DNA from: Paenibacillus sp. J2TS4
GTDB taxonomy: Bacteria; Bacillota; Bacilli; Paenibacillales; NBRC-103111
Direction: 5' to 3'
DNA length: 63,912 nucleotides
NCBI RefSeq assembly: GCF_018403245.1
Contig: NZ_BOSH01000021.1
Location: 1-63,912 of the forward strand
The position numbers were made by a program, and so were the translations under genes. Below are positions 48,124 to 56,866 of this stretch, piece by piece; within the stretch, counting starts at the first letter, position 1; each line of letters starts with the position of its first letter. The notes below the pieces were generated by a model. It did not search any database and was not told the origin of the DNA. It saw nothing but the letters and a program-made list of their open reading frames with translations.

Positions 48124-49737
48124 ATGATACCGCGCTATTTAGTCGATATTGATTTATCCAGCTCTCCTGTCAAGCAAGCAGAAATTATTGTCATCGGTGC
48201 AGGAATTGCCGGGTTGTTCACGGCCATTCGCGCCGCTGAGACACACAAAGTGTTACTGATTACGAAGAAATCTCTGCTCGAAAGTAATACTCGATATGCC
48301 CAGGGAGGAATTGCCGCTGTCATTGCGGATAACGATTCTCCGGCTTATCATAGGCAGGATACGCTCATTGCCGGCGCCGGGTTATGCGACACCGGGGCGG
48401 TGGATGTGCTAGTCCATGAAGGTCCCGAAGGAGTCAGGGATCTTATTCACATGGGCACTCAGTTCGATTTGGAGAACGGCCAATTCGCTTTAACGAAGGA
48501 AGGAGCTCACAGCAAGCGGAGAATTCTTCATGCCAACGGAGACGCGACAGGTCATGAGATTGTCCGGGCTTTATCGGAAAAGGCTTTGCAGCATTCCAAT
48601 ATCGAAGTATGGGACGACCATTATGTGATCGACTTAATAACGCAGGCTGGGGAATGCTATGGGGCGTGGGTACAGAAGCCCGACGGGAGCAAAATCTATG
48701 TTCAAGGCAAAGCGACCATTCTGTGCAGCGGCGGAACAGGACAACTTTATCGCTATACGACCAATCCGGTCATTGCTACTGGGGATGGGGTAGCCATCGC
48801 TTACCGAGCCGGAGCGGTTATCCGTGATATGGAGTTCATTCAGTTTCATCCCACCGCTCTTGTCTACCCGGGAGCTCCCCGGTTTCTTATTTCAGAAGCG
48901 GTGCGGGGAGAAGGGGCTGTCCTGCGGAACATTCGGGGAGAAAGATTTATGGAGCATTATCATCCGCAGTTGGAACTGGCTCCAAGAGACATTGTCGCTC
49001 GCGCTATCGTCAGTGAAATCGAAAAGACGAATTCGACCTTCGTCTTTCTGGACTTTACCCACGAGTCTGCGGAGAAAGTGAAGACGCGCTTCCCGACCAT
49101 TTATGAATTCTGCCTTAATTATGGGCTGGATCTTTCTTCGGATTGGATTCCGGTTGCTCCGGCCGCTCATTATATGATGGGCGGGGTGAAGACGGATCTG
49201 TATGGCGAGACTAACGTGAAAAGGCTGTTTGCCTGCGGAGAGGTGTCGTCGACGGGAGTTCACGGGGCTAATCGGCTGGCCAGTAATTCTTTGTCTGAGG
49301 CTATCGTGTTTGGTCGAAGGATTGTAGAGAAAATTAACCAATTGGAACCGTTAACCCGGTTTCCGGAGGTACGCTTTGAGAAATCGGACCGGGAATTGCC
49401 GATCCGACCTTTTATAGAAAGAAGATTAAAACTGCAAAAAATCATGCTACGCTATGTCGGATTAACCCGAACAAGCCAGGGCTTGGAAAAAGGCTACGAA
49501 GAATTAATGAAGCAGGTTCACATTTTTGACTCCTGCCTGACCAAGAAGGAAGAATACGAATTCGCCAATATGCTTGTCTGTGCTTTGCTGGCAACCAAAG
49601 CATCGTTAATCCGGGAAGAAAGCCGGGGCGGTCATTATCGCGAGGACTTCCCGGATAAAGATGATCTGTTGTGGAGAAAGCATATTCTATTCAGCCATTC
49701 TGACGGAATTTTGGAGGAGAAAATGACCGATGTTTAA
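48124..49737 (+). CDS. nadB: L-aspartate oxidase
   Basis: A 537-residue FAD enzyme oxidising L-Asp to iminoaspartate. The dinucleotide-binding motif VIGAGIAGL (about residue 23), SNTRYAQGGIAAV, the catalytic RFLISEAVRGEG and HYMMGGVKTD, and the GANRLASNSLSE motif match NadB rather than succinate dehydrogenase. It overlaps nadC by eight bases. Confidence 0.95.
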   Translation: MIPRYLVDIDLSSSPVKQAEIIVIGAGIAGLFTAIRAAETHKVLLITKKSLLESNTRYAQGGIAAVIADNDSPAYHRQDTLIAGAGLCDTGAVDVLVHEGPEGVRDLIHMGTQFDLENGQFALTKEGAHSKRRILHANGDATGHEIVRALSEKALQHSNIEVWDDHYVIDLITQAGECYGAWVQKPDGSKIYVQGKATILCSGGTGQLYRYTTNPVIATGDGVAIAYRAGAVIRDMEFIQFHPTALVYPGAPRFLISEAVRGEGAVLRNIRGERFMEHYHPQLELAPRDIVARAIVSEIEKTNSTFVFLDFTHESAEKVKTRFPTIYEFCLNYGLDLSSDWIPVAPAAHYMMGGVKTDLYGETNVKRLFACGEVSSTGVHGANRLASNSLSEAIVFGRRIVEKINQLEPLTRFPEVRFEKSDRELPIRPFIERRLKLQKIMLRYVGLTRTSQGLEKGYEELMKQVHIFDSCLTKKEEYEFANMLVCALLATKASLIREESRGGHYREDFPDKDDLLWRKHILFSHSDGILEEKMTDV

Positions 49738-50596
49738 TAATAATGAAACTTTTCGCAATTCCTTGCGTCTTTGGTTACAGGAGGATGTGGGCACCGGGGA
49801 CGTGACCACTTTGTCGACTATTGCTGAAAGCAGCCGCTCAACGGGCATTATTCATGCCAAGGAAGCTGGAATCGTGGCGGGTCTTACCGTTGCTGAAGCT
49901 GTCTTTCGGGAAGTCGATCCGGAACTGTCTTTTACGCCGATGACCGAGGAAGGGGCCCGGATCGATAAAGGGACGCTTTTGGCGAAGGTCGAGGGCAGCA
50001 CCCGCAGCATTTTGACCGGCGAACGGTTGGCGCTTAACTTGCTGCAGCGAATGTCGGGGATTGCTACCCGCACTCGGCAATTTGTCGAAGCATTGGAGGG
50101 AACGGCGGTCCGATTGGTCGACACCCGAAAGACTACTCCAGGGCATCGGATGTTGGAAAAATACGCCGTTACCGTAGGAGGAGGCTATAACCATCGTTTT
50201 GGGTTATACGATGCGGTAATGATTAAAGATAATCATATTATCGGTGCTGGCGGAATTACGCAAGCGGTCCAAGCAGCCCGCAGTCAGATTCCCCATACAA
50301 TGAAAATTGAAGTCGAGGTAGAGAATTCAGACCAGCTGGAAGAGGCGCTGCAGGCTCAAGCGGATATCATTCTGCTTGATAATATGACTCCAGCACAGAT
50401 GGGGCAGGCCGTGCGTACGGTTAAAAGCCGTTTCCCGCATATTGTGGTCGAAGCTTCCGGGTCCGTCACTCTGGATACGGTTAGGGAAATCGCGGAAACC
50501 GGGGTTGACGTCATTTCGGTCGGCCGATTGACTTACTCTGTGCAATCGCTCGATATTAGCCTGGACTTAAACGAACGAAAGGGGACGTCTTTATGA
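49730..50596 (+). CDS. nadC: Nicotinate-nucleotide pyrophosphorylase (carboxylating)
   Basis: A 288-residue quinolinate phosphoribosyltransferase giving NaMN, the third NAD step. LRLWLQEDVGTGDVTT, LLQRMSGIATRTR, DTRKTTPGHRMLEKYAV, GGGYNHRFGLYDAVMIKDNHI and VEASGSVTLDTV are the family blocks. Its stop overlaps coaX by four bases, so NAD and CoA cofactor genes are translationally linked. Confidence 0.95.
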   Translation: MFNNNETFRNSLRLWLQEDVGTGDVTTLSTIAESSRSTGIIHAKEAGIVAGLTVAEAVFREVDPELSFTPMTEEGARIDKGTLLAKVEGSTRSILTGERLALNLLQRMSGIATRTRQFVEALEGTAVRLVDTRKTTPGHRMLEKYAVTVGGGYNHRFGLYDAVMIKDNHIIGAGGITQAVQAARSQIPHTMKIEVEVENSDQLEEALQAQADIILLDNMTPAQMGQAVRTVKSRFPHIVVEASGSVTLDTVREIAETGVDVISVGRLTYSVQSLDISLDLNERKGTSL

Positions 50597-51357
50597 TTTT
50601 GGTTGTAGACGTCGGGAATACGAATATTGTCCTCGGGATTTATGAAGAGAATCAGCTTCTCCATCATTGGCGGGTCAGCACTAATCGGTCGGGCTCCGCG
50701 GATGAGTATGGCATGATGGTGTACAATTTTTTCCATTATGTCGGAATTAAAATGGAGGACATTGAAGGAGTCATCATTTCGTCTGTCGTCCCGCCCCTTA
50801 TGTTCGCACTAGAGCAGCTAAGCTTAAAATATATTAAAAAGACTCCGTTCATAGTCGGACCGGGAATCAAAACGGGTCTGAACATCCGCTATGAGAACCC
50901 CCGCGAAGTAGGTGCGGATAGAATCGTTAACGCTGTCGCCGGGATCGAGCTGTACGGCACTCCGTTGATTATAGTTGATTTTGGCACGGCTACGACTTTT
51001 TGCTATATCGATGAACAAGCACAATACATAGGAGGGGCGATATCCCCGGGGATTGGGATCTCGACCGAGGCTTTGTATGAGAAAGCGGCGAAGCTTCCGC
51101 GAATTGAACTTGTTAAGCCTAAAAGCACCGTCGGCCGCAATCCGGTAACCTCGATGCAGGCCGGTATTATATTTGGTTATGCCAGCCAAGTGGACGGAAT
51201 TGTCACCCGAATTCGCGAGGAATTCGGTACGAATCCGAAAGTGATTGCAACGGGCGGGTTGGCGGAATTAATCGCATCGGAATCCAAGGCGATTGATGTG
51301 GTCGATCCTCTGCTCACGCTTCAGGGACTTCGATTCATTTATGAACGAAATATTTGA
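50593..51357 (+). CDS. coaX: Type III pantothenate kinase
   Basis: A 254-residue ASKHA-fold kinase for the first step of CoA synthesis. ILVVDVGNTNIVLGIY (phosphate-1 loop), GADRIVNAVAG with the catalytic Asp, VDFGTATTFCYID and GGAISPGI are diagnostic of CoaX, which is insensitive to CoA feedback and needs a monovalent cation. ATG overlaps the nadC stop. Confidence 0.95.
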   Translation: MILVVDVGNTNIVLGIYEENQLLHHWRVSTNRSGSADEYGMMVYNFFHYVGIKMEDIEGVIISSVVPPLMFALEQLSLKYIKKTPFIVGPGIKTGLNIRYENPREVGADRIVNAVAGIELYGTPLIIVDFGTATTFCYIDEQAQYIGGAISPGIGISTEALYEKAAKLPRIELVKPKSTVGRNPVTSMQAGIIFGYASQVDGIVTRIREEFGTNPKVIATGGLAELIASESKAIDVVDPLLTLQGLRFIYERNI

Positions 51358-51449
51358 AGGTCGACTGGCTGTTGTCTGCGATTCTACAAAACTTGGCAAG
51401 CTTCCTTCTTTTTGATCGGATGAGGGAACAAATGAGATACTATATACTC

Positions 51450-51504
51450 GGCACTACTTTCCTTCGGAACGGAATGATCGCTTTCTTAAGTGCCACTTAT
51501 ATAG
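51450..51504. repeat. Two-copy element, copy B (upstream of hslO)
   Basis: Contains the 22-base exact match (51456-51477) to the copy near glmU. Ends GGCACT (51450-51455) and AGTGCC (51489-51494) form a perfect stem around it. On the minus strand it reads VALKKAIIPFRRKVV before a stop. Relative to copy A that frame shows three silent changes and one Val/Ile change over 14 codons. The element sits about 80 bases before hslO. Confidence 0.6.
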
Positions 51505-51586
51505 CGATATTAATTATGTCAATTATCTTAGAACGTCAAAGTTGGATATAATAACATTACTTTGTAAATATAAAGCGGGTGACCTT

Positions 51587-52459
51587 ATGCAGGACTATTT
51601 AATTCGAGCCACTGCGCTCCAAGGCAAGGTGCGGGCCTTTGCAGCCCGCACGAACGGAGTGGTAGACGAGCTCCGCAGGAGACATGGAATGACTCCGACG
51701 ACTACAGCCGCACTAGGCCGAACCATCACGGCTGGGGTGATGATGGGGGCCATGCTGAAAGGTGAGGAGAAGCTTACTATTCAGGTTAAAGGCGACGGAC
51801 CGATGGGACAGATCGTCGTAGATGCCAATGCTGCGGGTGAAGTAAGGGGATATGTGGATCATCCGGAAGTAGACCTGCCGCTTAATGAGATAGGTAAGTT
51901 GGATGTTGCGGGGGCCGTCGGCCGGGAAGGATTCCTTTATGTCATTAAAGATCTGGGGATGAAAGAGCCGTATCGGGGCAGCACTCCGATTGTATCGGGG
52001 GAGCTGGGTGAAGATTTTACGTATTATTTCGCCAAGTCGGAGCAAACGCCCTCCGCCGTTGCCGTAGGTGTTCTAATTGATGTCGACCGCTCAGTCAAAG
52101 CATCCGGAGGGTTCATCATCCAATTATTACCGGGTCTGACGGAAGAAGAAATTGATACAATAGAACAAGCTTTGGGCAATCTGCCTCCTATTACGACCTT
52201 GATGGATTCCGGTGAATCGTTGGAGCACATTTTAACCTCCGCCGTAGGGGAAATTCAGCTGCTGGAGAGAATGGATATTCATTTTCGCTGCCGCTGCTCC
52301 CGGGATCGGGTAGAGAAGACGTTGATCAGCTTGGGCAAGGAAGAGCTGACCGCTATTCTGGAGGAAGAGGGAAAAGCGGAGGTCGTTTGTCATTTTTGCA
52401 ACGAGGCCTATGCTTTTACGGATGAACAATTGGCTGCTGTGATAGACAAAATCAATTAG
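51587..52459 (+). CDS. hslO: Redox-regulated chaperone Hsp33
   Basis: A 290-residue holdase activated by oxidative unfolding. The C-terminal zinc centre is CRC (about residue 234) and CHFC (about residue 267); on oxidation these form disulfides and release zinc. The N-terminal domain with TTAALGRTITAGVMMGAMLK and PMGQIVVDANAAGEVRGYV is typical. ATG at 51587 gives the family start (MQDYLIRATAL); its GGGTGA site is weak. A frame extending to 51542 is unlikely. Confidence 0.94.
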   Translation: MQDYLIRATALQGKVRAFAARTNGVVDELRRRHGMTPTTTAALGRTITAGVMMGAMLKGEEKLTIQVKGDGPMGQIVVDANAAGEVRGYVDHPEVDLPLNEIGKLDVAGAVGREGFLYVIKDLGMKEPYRGSTPIVSGELGEDFTYYFAKSEQTPSAVAVGVLIDVDRSVKASGGFIIQLLPGLTEEEIDTIEQALGNLPPITTLMDSGESLEHILTSAVGEIQLLERMDIHFRCRCSRDRVEKTLISLGKEELTAILEEEGKAEVVCHFCNEAYAFTDEQLAAVIDKIN

Positions 52460-52484
52460 ATATTGGAGTGGAGAGGAGATGAGG

Positions 52485-53423
52485 ATGAGTAACAATAAAC
52501 TGCTATGGTCGATCAACTTTGTGTTGGCCGCTATGGTTTTGCTGCTGCTGGCGGTGCTGCTGCTTCGCAACTCTGCCGATTCTCCTCTCCCTAACGACTC
52601 TTCTTCATCTAAAGAGGATAGGATTGTGGCTAAAGTTGGGGATCACGGCATTTTACTCAGCACATTAGAAGAGACGCTTTTGGATAAATATGGGTCTGAG
52701 CTGCTGAATCAAATGCTGGATCGGACAGCGATTCAACAGGAGGCGGAAGAGATCGGGATTAAGATTTCCGATGAAGAAATGGAATATGAGCTTTCCCGAA
52801 TGAGTCAGGGCTATGAAAGTCTGGAAGAATATTATCGTACGATGAAGGATCAGCTCGGCCTGTCCCGGGAGGAGCTTCAGCAAGATATTCACTACAAGCT
52901 TTTATTGGAAAAAATAGCGACGTTGGACGTCAGTGTGTCGGAAAAGGAAATTGAGGATTTTCTTAAAGATCACGACGAAGAGTTTAGAGATACGGTCTAT
53001 TTACGCATTTCGCTAATTGTTTCTTCCACTTTGGATCAAGCCAATAAAGTGTATGATTCCGCCCGTAATGGCGCAGATTTCGGTCAATTGGCCAGCGAGA
53101 GGTCTCTGGATACGATAACCGCCTCGGACGGAGGCGATTTAGGCTGGCTGGAGGATAACGATCCTTTCGTAGATGCGGGCATAATGAAGCAGGCTAAAGC
53201 AATGCAGGTTGGAGAGGTCAGTCAACCGATTAAACTCGATGATGGCTATGCGGTTATCAAACTGACTAATCGAAAAGTGGACTCGATCGGAACGAAGGAA
53301 CAAATCCATGATGCGGTGAAAAAGAGGCTATCGTTACAGAAAGCCCCTCCCTTGAAGGAGGTCGTCGCATCTATTCGCAAGAAAAGAGGGGCCGTTATCT
53401 TCGATACCTCCCTTGCGTCTTAG
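52485..53423 (+). CDS. yacD: Membrane-anchored peptidyl-prolyl isomerase (YacD-like)
   Basis: A 312-residue protein with one N-terminal transmembrane helix (about 9-28), no lipobox, a SurA-type helical region (about 45-160) and a parvulin domain (about 165-265, with GADFGQLASERSLD and GDLGWLE). It is the YacD of B. subtilis by position (hslO-yacD-cysK). It probably folds secreted proteins at the membrane surface. ATG 52485 has AGAGGAG six bases upstream; ATG 52479 is too close. Confidence 0.88.
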   Translation: MSNNKLLWSINFVLAAMVLLLLAVLLLRNSADSPLPNDSSSSKEDRIVAKVGDHGILLSTLEETLLDKYGSELLNQMLDRTAIQQEAEEIGIKISDEEMEYELSRMSQGYESLEEYYRTMKDQLGLSREELQQDIHYKLLLEKIATLDVSVSEKEIEDFLKDHDEEFRDTVYLRISLIVSSTLDQANKVYDSARNGADFGQLASERSLDTITASDGGDLGWLEDNDPFVDAGIMKQAKAMQVGEVSQPIKLDDGYAVIKLTNRKVDSIGTKEQIHDAVKKRLSLQKAPPLKEVVASIRKKRGAVIFDTSLAS

Positions 53424-53442
53424 GCCCAGGCGGATAAAGATG

Positions 53443-53495
53443 TTGACAATTCCCCTGTTCGATTGGTAAAATCGAGTAAAACCAACTGAGTTAGT
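53443..53495 (+). promoter_or_regulatory. cysK promoter with near-palindromic operator
   Basis: TTGACA (53443-53448), 18 bases, TAAAAT (53467-53472). The sequence ACCAACTGAGTTAGT (53481-53495), palindromic except one base, covers the start region. In B. subtilis cysK is repressed by CymR (with CysK itself as partner), so a CymR site is the best guess. Confidence 0.5.
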
Positions 53496-53522
53496 CGGGA
53501 ATGAAACCGGGGAGGATACATT

Positions 53523-54461
53523 ATGGCTAAATTAGTTCAGAGTATTACGGAGTTAATCGGAGATACGCCGCTTGTTCGTTTGAATCGGATTGTTCCGGAG
53601 GATTCTGCAGAGATTTATCTGAAGCTGGAATTCCAGAATCCTGGAGCGAGCGTGAAGGACAGAATTGCGATCAGTATGGTGGAAGCCGCAGAGAAGGAAG
53701 GCAAGTTGAAGGCCGGAGATACAATCATTGAGCCGACCAGCGGCAACACGGGAATCGGACTGGCTATGGTTGCAGCCGCCAAAGGGTACAAGGCGATTCT
53801 GGTTATGCCAGAGACGATGAGTATGGAGCGTAGAAATTTGCTTCGTGCCTATGGAGCCGAGCTCGTCCTGACTCCGGGAGCCGAAGGAATGAAAGGGGCC
53901 ATTCGCAGGGCGGAGGAATTGCTGGCGGAGAACGATAATTATTTCATGCCCCAGCAATTTAAAAATTTGGCGAACGTCAAAATCCATCGTGAAACGACAG
54001 GACCGGAAATTGTAGAAGCTATTCGCGAGCATGACGGAAAGCTGGACGCCTTTGTAGCGGGTATTGGCACGGGAGGAACGATTACCGGGGCCGGAGAAGT
54101 GCTTCGAGAGCATTTTCCGGATATTAAAATTTATGCAGTAGAGCCCGCGGCTTCTCCTGTATTGTCTGGAGGCAAGCCTAGTCCGCATAAAATTCAAGGG
54201 CTGGGAGCCGGATTTATCCCCGATATTCTGAATACCGATATTTACGATGAAGTGATTACGATCGAAAACGAGGATGCATTCGAAACCGCTCGGACGGTTG
54301 CTAAGGAAGAAGGGATACTCGGAGGGATTTCCTCCGGCGCCGCTATTCGTGCCGCATTGCAGGTGGCCAAGAAATTGGGTAAAGGCAAGCGAGTCGTCGC
54401 CGTCATTCCAAGTAACGGGGAACGTTACCTGAGCACTCCTCTATATCAATTTGAAGACTAA
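53523..54461 (+). CDS. cysK: Cysteine synthase A (O-acetylserine sulfhydrylase)
   Basis: A 312-residue PLP enzyme making L-Cys from O-acetylserine and sulfide. The PLP lysine lies in NPGASVKDRIA (about residue 44), the substrate loop is EPTSGNTGIGLA, the phosphate loop is GIGTGGTITGAGE and the C-terminal GGISSGAA closes the site. In B. subtilis CysK also acts as co-repressor with CymR. Strong GGGGAGG ribosome binding site. Confidence 0.95.
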   Translation: MAKLVQSITELIGDTPLVRLNRIVPEDSAEIYLKLEFQNPGASVKDRIAISMVEAAEKEGKLKAGDTIIEPTSGNTGIGLAMVAAAKGYKAILVMPETMSMERRNLLRAYGAELVLTPGAEGMKGAIRRAEELLAENDNYFMPQQFKNLANVKIHRETTGPEIVEAIREHDGKLDAFVAGIGTGGTITGAGEVLREHFPDIKIYAVEPAASPVLSGGKPSPHKIQGLGAGFIPDILNTDIYDEVITIENEDAFETARTVAKEEGILGGISSGAAIRAALQVAKKLGKGKRVVAVIPSNGERYLSTPLYQFED

Positions 54462-54470
54462 CGTCTTTTC

Positions 54471-54498
54471 GAGCCCCTAATTGGGGCTCTTCTTTTCT
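54471..54498 (+). terminator. Terminator of cysK
   Basis: GAGCCCC-TAATT-GGGGCTC followed by TTCTTTTCT. Confidence 0.88.
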
Positions 54499-54532
54499 AC
54501 CTAACGAGGATTGAATAAAGTGGGGAGTCGGG

Positions 54533-56137
54533 TTGGCCATGGAGACGATAACAACATTGGATCATTGGCTGGAATGGGCTTCTTCCGGCCGTTATTCGCT
54601 GCTTCCGTATGTTCGGAAATATGCGCTGCCACCTGGAAGCGAACGGCTCATCTCCTGGGAGCAGGCATGGAAGCACGAAAGTCCGTCTTCTTTCGTATTG
54701 GAAAGCGGCAAGGGAGGGAGATACACGTTCCTGGGCCTGTCTCCCAAGTCCATGATTGAAGGGAAGGGCGAAGAAGGAGTTGTAACCGTCTTTGCCAGCG
54801 GAGAACGTCAGCGGAGAACGGGCAAGCCATTGGCCTTGATTAAAGAGTGGATGCAGCCTCATCGGGCCCCTGCCGTGTTAGGCGCGCCTAAATTCATCGG
54901 GGGCTGTGTCGGCTTCCTCGGTTATGATGTTGCCCGTTCGATCGAGAAGCTCCCTGTCACAGCTTATGATGATCTATCTGTTCCGGATTATGTTATGACG
55001 TTATATGATGAGCTATGGATCATGGATCATGAACTCCATGAGCTTTATTGCGCTGTTCATATCAGATTAGAAGATCGTAATGGGTCCACTGCCGACCAGC
55101 TTGCAGAGCTCTACGAGCAGGCGGAACGGAAAATCGAGAGCATGAAGTGTCAGTGGGATCGGATTGCTTCCGTCCAGATGGATGAAGAATGGAGGGCGGA
55201 ACATTCCCGCCGTATTCGGAGGCTTGAGCAGGAATCGCTGCATATAGATGTGGCTTCGATCCAAGGGCTGCGTCCCGCTCTCCAAGAGAACGAATTTATT
55301 GAAGCGGTTCGCCGCATTCAAAGCTATATAGCTCAAGGTGACGTATTTCAAGTCAACCTTTCGGTCCGCCAAAGCAAGAAGCTGGAGGCCCGCCCGGAGG
55401 CTATCTATGAATGGCTCCGGCTGGTTAACCCGTCCCCCTATATGGGACTGCTCCGTTACCCCGGATTTCAGCTTGTTTCCGGATCGCCGGAGCTGCTGGT
55501 TCAACTCGAGGCTAACCAGGTCCGTACCCGCCCTATCGCCGGGACAAGGCCTCGCGGGATGGATCAACAGGAGGATTTGCGGCTAGCAGACGAATTAATT
55601 CATAATGACAAAGAACGGGCCGAGCATGTGATGCTGGTTGATTTGCTTCGTAATGATTTAGGGCGGATTTCCAGCTATGGATCGGTGCGGGTGGATGACT
55701 TCATGGTAGTAGAAACCTATTCGCACGTTATGCATATCGTTTCTGAAGTGAAGGGGGAGCTCGCTCAAGGCAAAGATGTATACGATGTTATTGCCGCCGT
55801 CTTTCCCGGAGGGACTATTACAGGAGCACCCAAAATCAGAACTATGGAAATTATTGAGGGGTTGGAACCGGTTAGAAGAGGTCCCTATACCGGGTCGATC
55901 GGGTGGATTGACTACACCGGAAATATGGAATTAAATATAGTTATCCGAACGCTGCTTGTAACGGATGGAGTCGGCCATGTCCAAGCCGGAGCGGGAATAG
56001 TGATCGATTCTGCGGCGGACAGAGAATATATTGAATCGCTTAACAAAGCGAAGGCTTTATGGAAATCGATCGAGCTAAGCGAACAGTGTGAGTGGGATGC
56101 CGCAAGAGCTGCAGGCGCCGAACACAAGGGGGACTAG
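54533..56137 (+). CDS. pabB: Aminodeoxychorismate synthase component I
   Basis: A 534-residue chorismate-utilising enzyme. The C-terminal catalytic domain (about 245-510) has IAQGDVFQVNLSVRQ, MGLLRYPGFQLVSGSPELL, RPIAGTRPRG, the HVMLVDLLRNDLGR metal site and FPGGTITGAPKIR. It turns chorismate and ammonia from PabA into 4-amino-4-deoxychorismate for folate. Close to TrpE; adjacency to pabA, pabC and folP settles the PabB call. Start TTG 54533 has GGGGAG five bases upstream; ATG 54539 is an alternative. Confidence 0.9.
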   Translation: MAMETITTLDHWLEWASSGRYSLLPYVRKYALPPGSERLISWEQAWKHESPSSFVLESGKGGRYTFLGLSPKSMIEGKGEEGVVTVFASGERQRRTGKPLALIKEWMQPHRAPAVLGAPKFIGGCVGFLGYDVARSIEKLPVTAYDDLSVPDYVMTLYDELWIMDHELHELYCAVHIRLEDRNGSTADQLAELYEQAERKIESMKCQWDRIASVQMDEEWRAEHSRRIRRLEQESLHIDVASIQGLRPALQENEFIEAVRRIQSYIAQGDVFQVNLSVRQSKKLEARPEAIYEWLRLVNPSPYMGLLRYPGFQLVSGSPELLVQLEANQVRTRPIAGTRPRGMDQQEDLRLADELIHNDKERAEHVMLVDLLRNDLGRISSYGSVRVDDFMVVETYSHVMHIVSEVKGELAQGKDVYDVIAAVFPGGTITGAPKIRTMEIIEGLEPVRRGPYTGSIGWIDYTGNMELNIVIRTLLVTDGVGHVQAGAGIVIDSAADREYIESLNKAKALWKSIELSEQCEWDAARAAGAEHKGD

Positions 56138-56139
56138 GA

Positions 56140-56709
56140 ATGATTTTGGTCATTGATAATTATGATTCCTTTACATATAACTTGGTGCAATATTTAGGAG
56201 AAATAGGGGAAGAGCTCCAGGTGAAGCGCAACGACGAAATCGATCTGGACGGAATCGCTTCGCTTAATCCCGACCAGTTGCTCATCTCTCCCGGACCGTG
56301 CACTCCCAATGAGGCGGGGATCAGCTTGGCGCTGATTGATCGATTTAAGGGAGAAATCCCGATATTAGGTGTCTGTCTTGGACATCAGGCTATTGGACAG
56401 GCTTTCGGGGCCGAGGTGGTGAAGGCGGACAGGCTGATGCATGGCAAAACGTCCCCTGTCCTTCATGACGGTCAAACGATCTTCCGAGGAATCCCCAGTC
56501 CGTTTACCGCTACTCGTTATCACTCTTTAATCGTAAAGCGCGATACACTCCCCGATACTCTCGGGATTAGTGCGGAGACTAAGGAAGGTGAAATTATGGG
56601 CCTTCGCCATAAGCAATATCCAATTGAGGGAGTCCAATTTCATCCTGAATCCATCATTACCGATCATGGTCTGCAATTGCTGCGCAATTTCGTGGAAACC
56701 TATAGGTAG
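56140..56709 (+). CDS. pabA: Aminodeoxychorismate/anthranilate synthase glutaminase component
   Basis: A 189-residue class-I glutamine amidotransferase supplying ammonia to PabB. IDNYDSFTYNLVQYL start, ISPGPCTPNEAG, the nucleophile Cys in GVCLGHQAIGQ (about residue 79), and GVQFHPESI with the catalytic His and Glu. In B. subtilis it serves both folate and tryptophan synthesis. ATG at 56140 follows pabB by two bases. An in-frame extension to 56092 lies inside pabB and is rejected. Confidence 0.94.
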   Translation: MILVIDNYDSFTYNLVQYLGEIGEELQVKRNDEIDLDGIASLNPDQLLISPGPCTPNEAGISLALIDRFKGEIPILGVCLGHQAIGQAFGAEVVKADRLMHGKTSPVLHDGQTIFRGIPSPFTATRYHSLIVKRDTLPDTLGISAETKEGEIMGLRHKQYPIEGVQFHPESIITDHGLQLLRNFVETYR

Positions 56710-56866
56710 TACTGTCAGCTTATCCCCTTAATAGTTAGGGAGTGGAAGCAGAATAATTATATGTTTTTAGGCCACGCTGAGTATATTCTTTCGGACCTCG
56801 GGAGCAGGAACGTAAGACGGCTAAAGAACGGATATATTGAGGGCATAACGCGGATGGGAGCGCGCC

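Noticed and set aside
51354..51551. 65-codon plus-strand frame over the coaX-hslO gap
   Set aside because: It runs through the two-copy element, has no ribosome binding site, and its hydrophobic look comes from AT-rich sequence.
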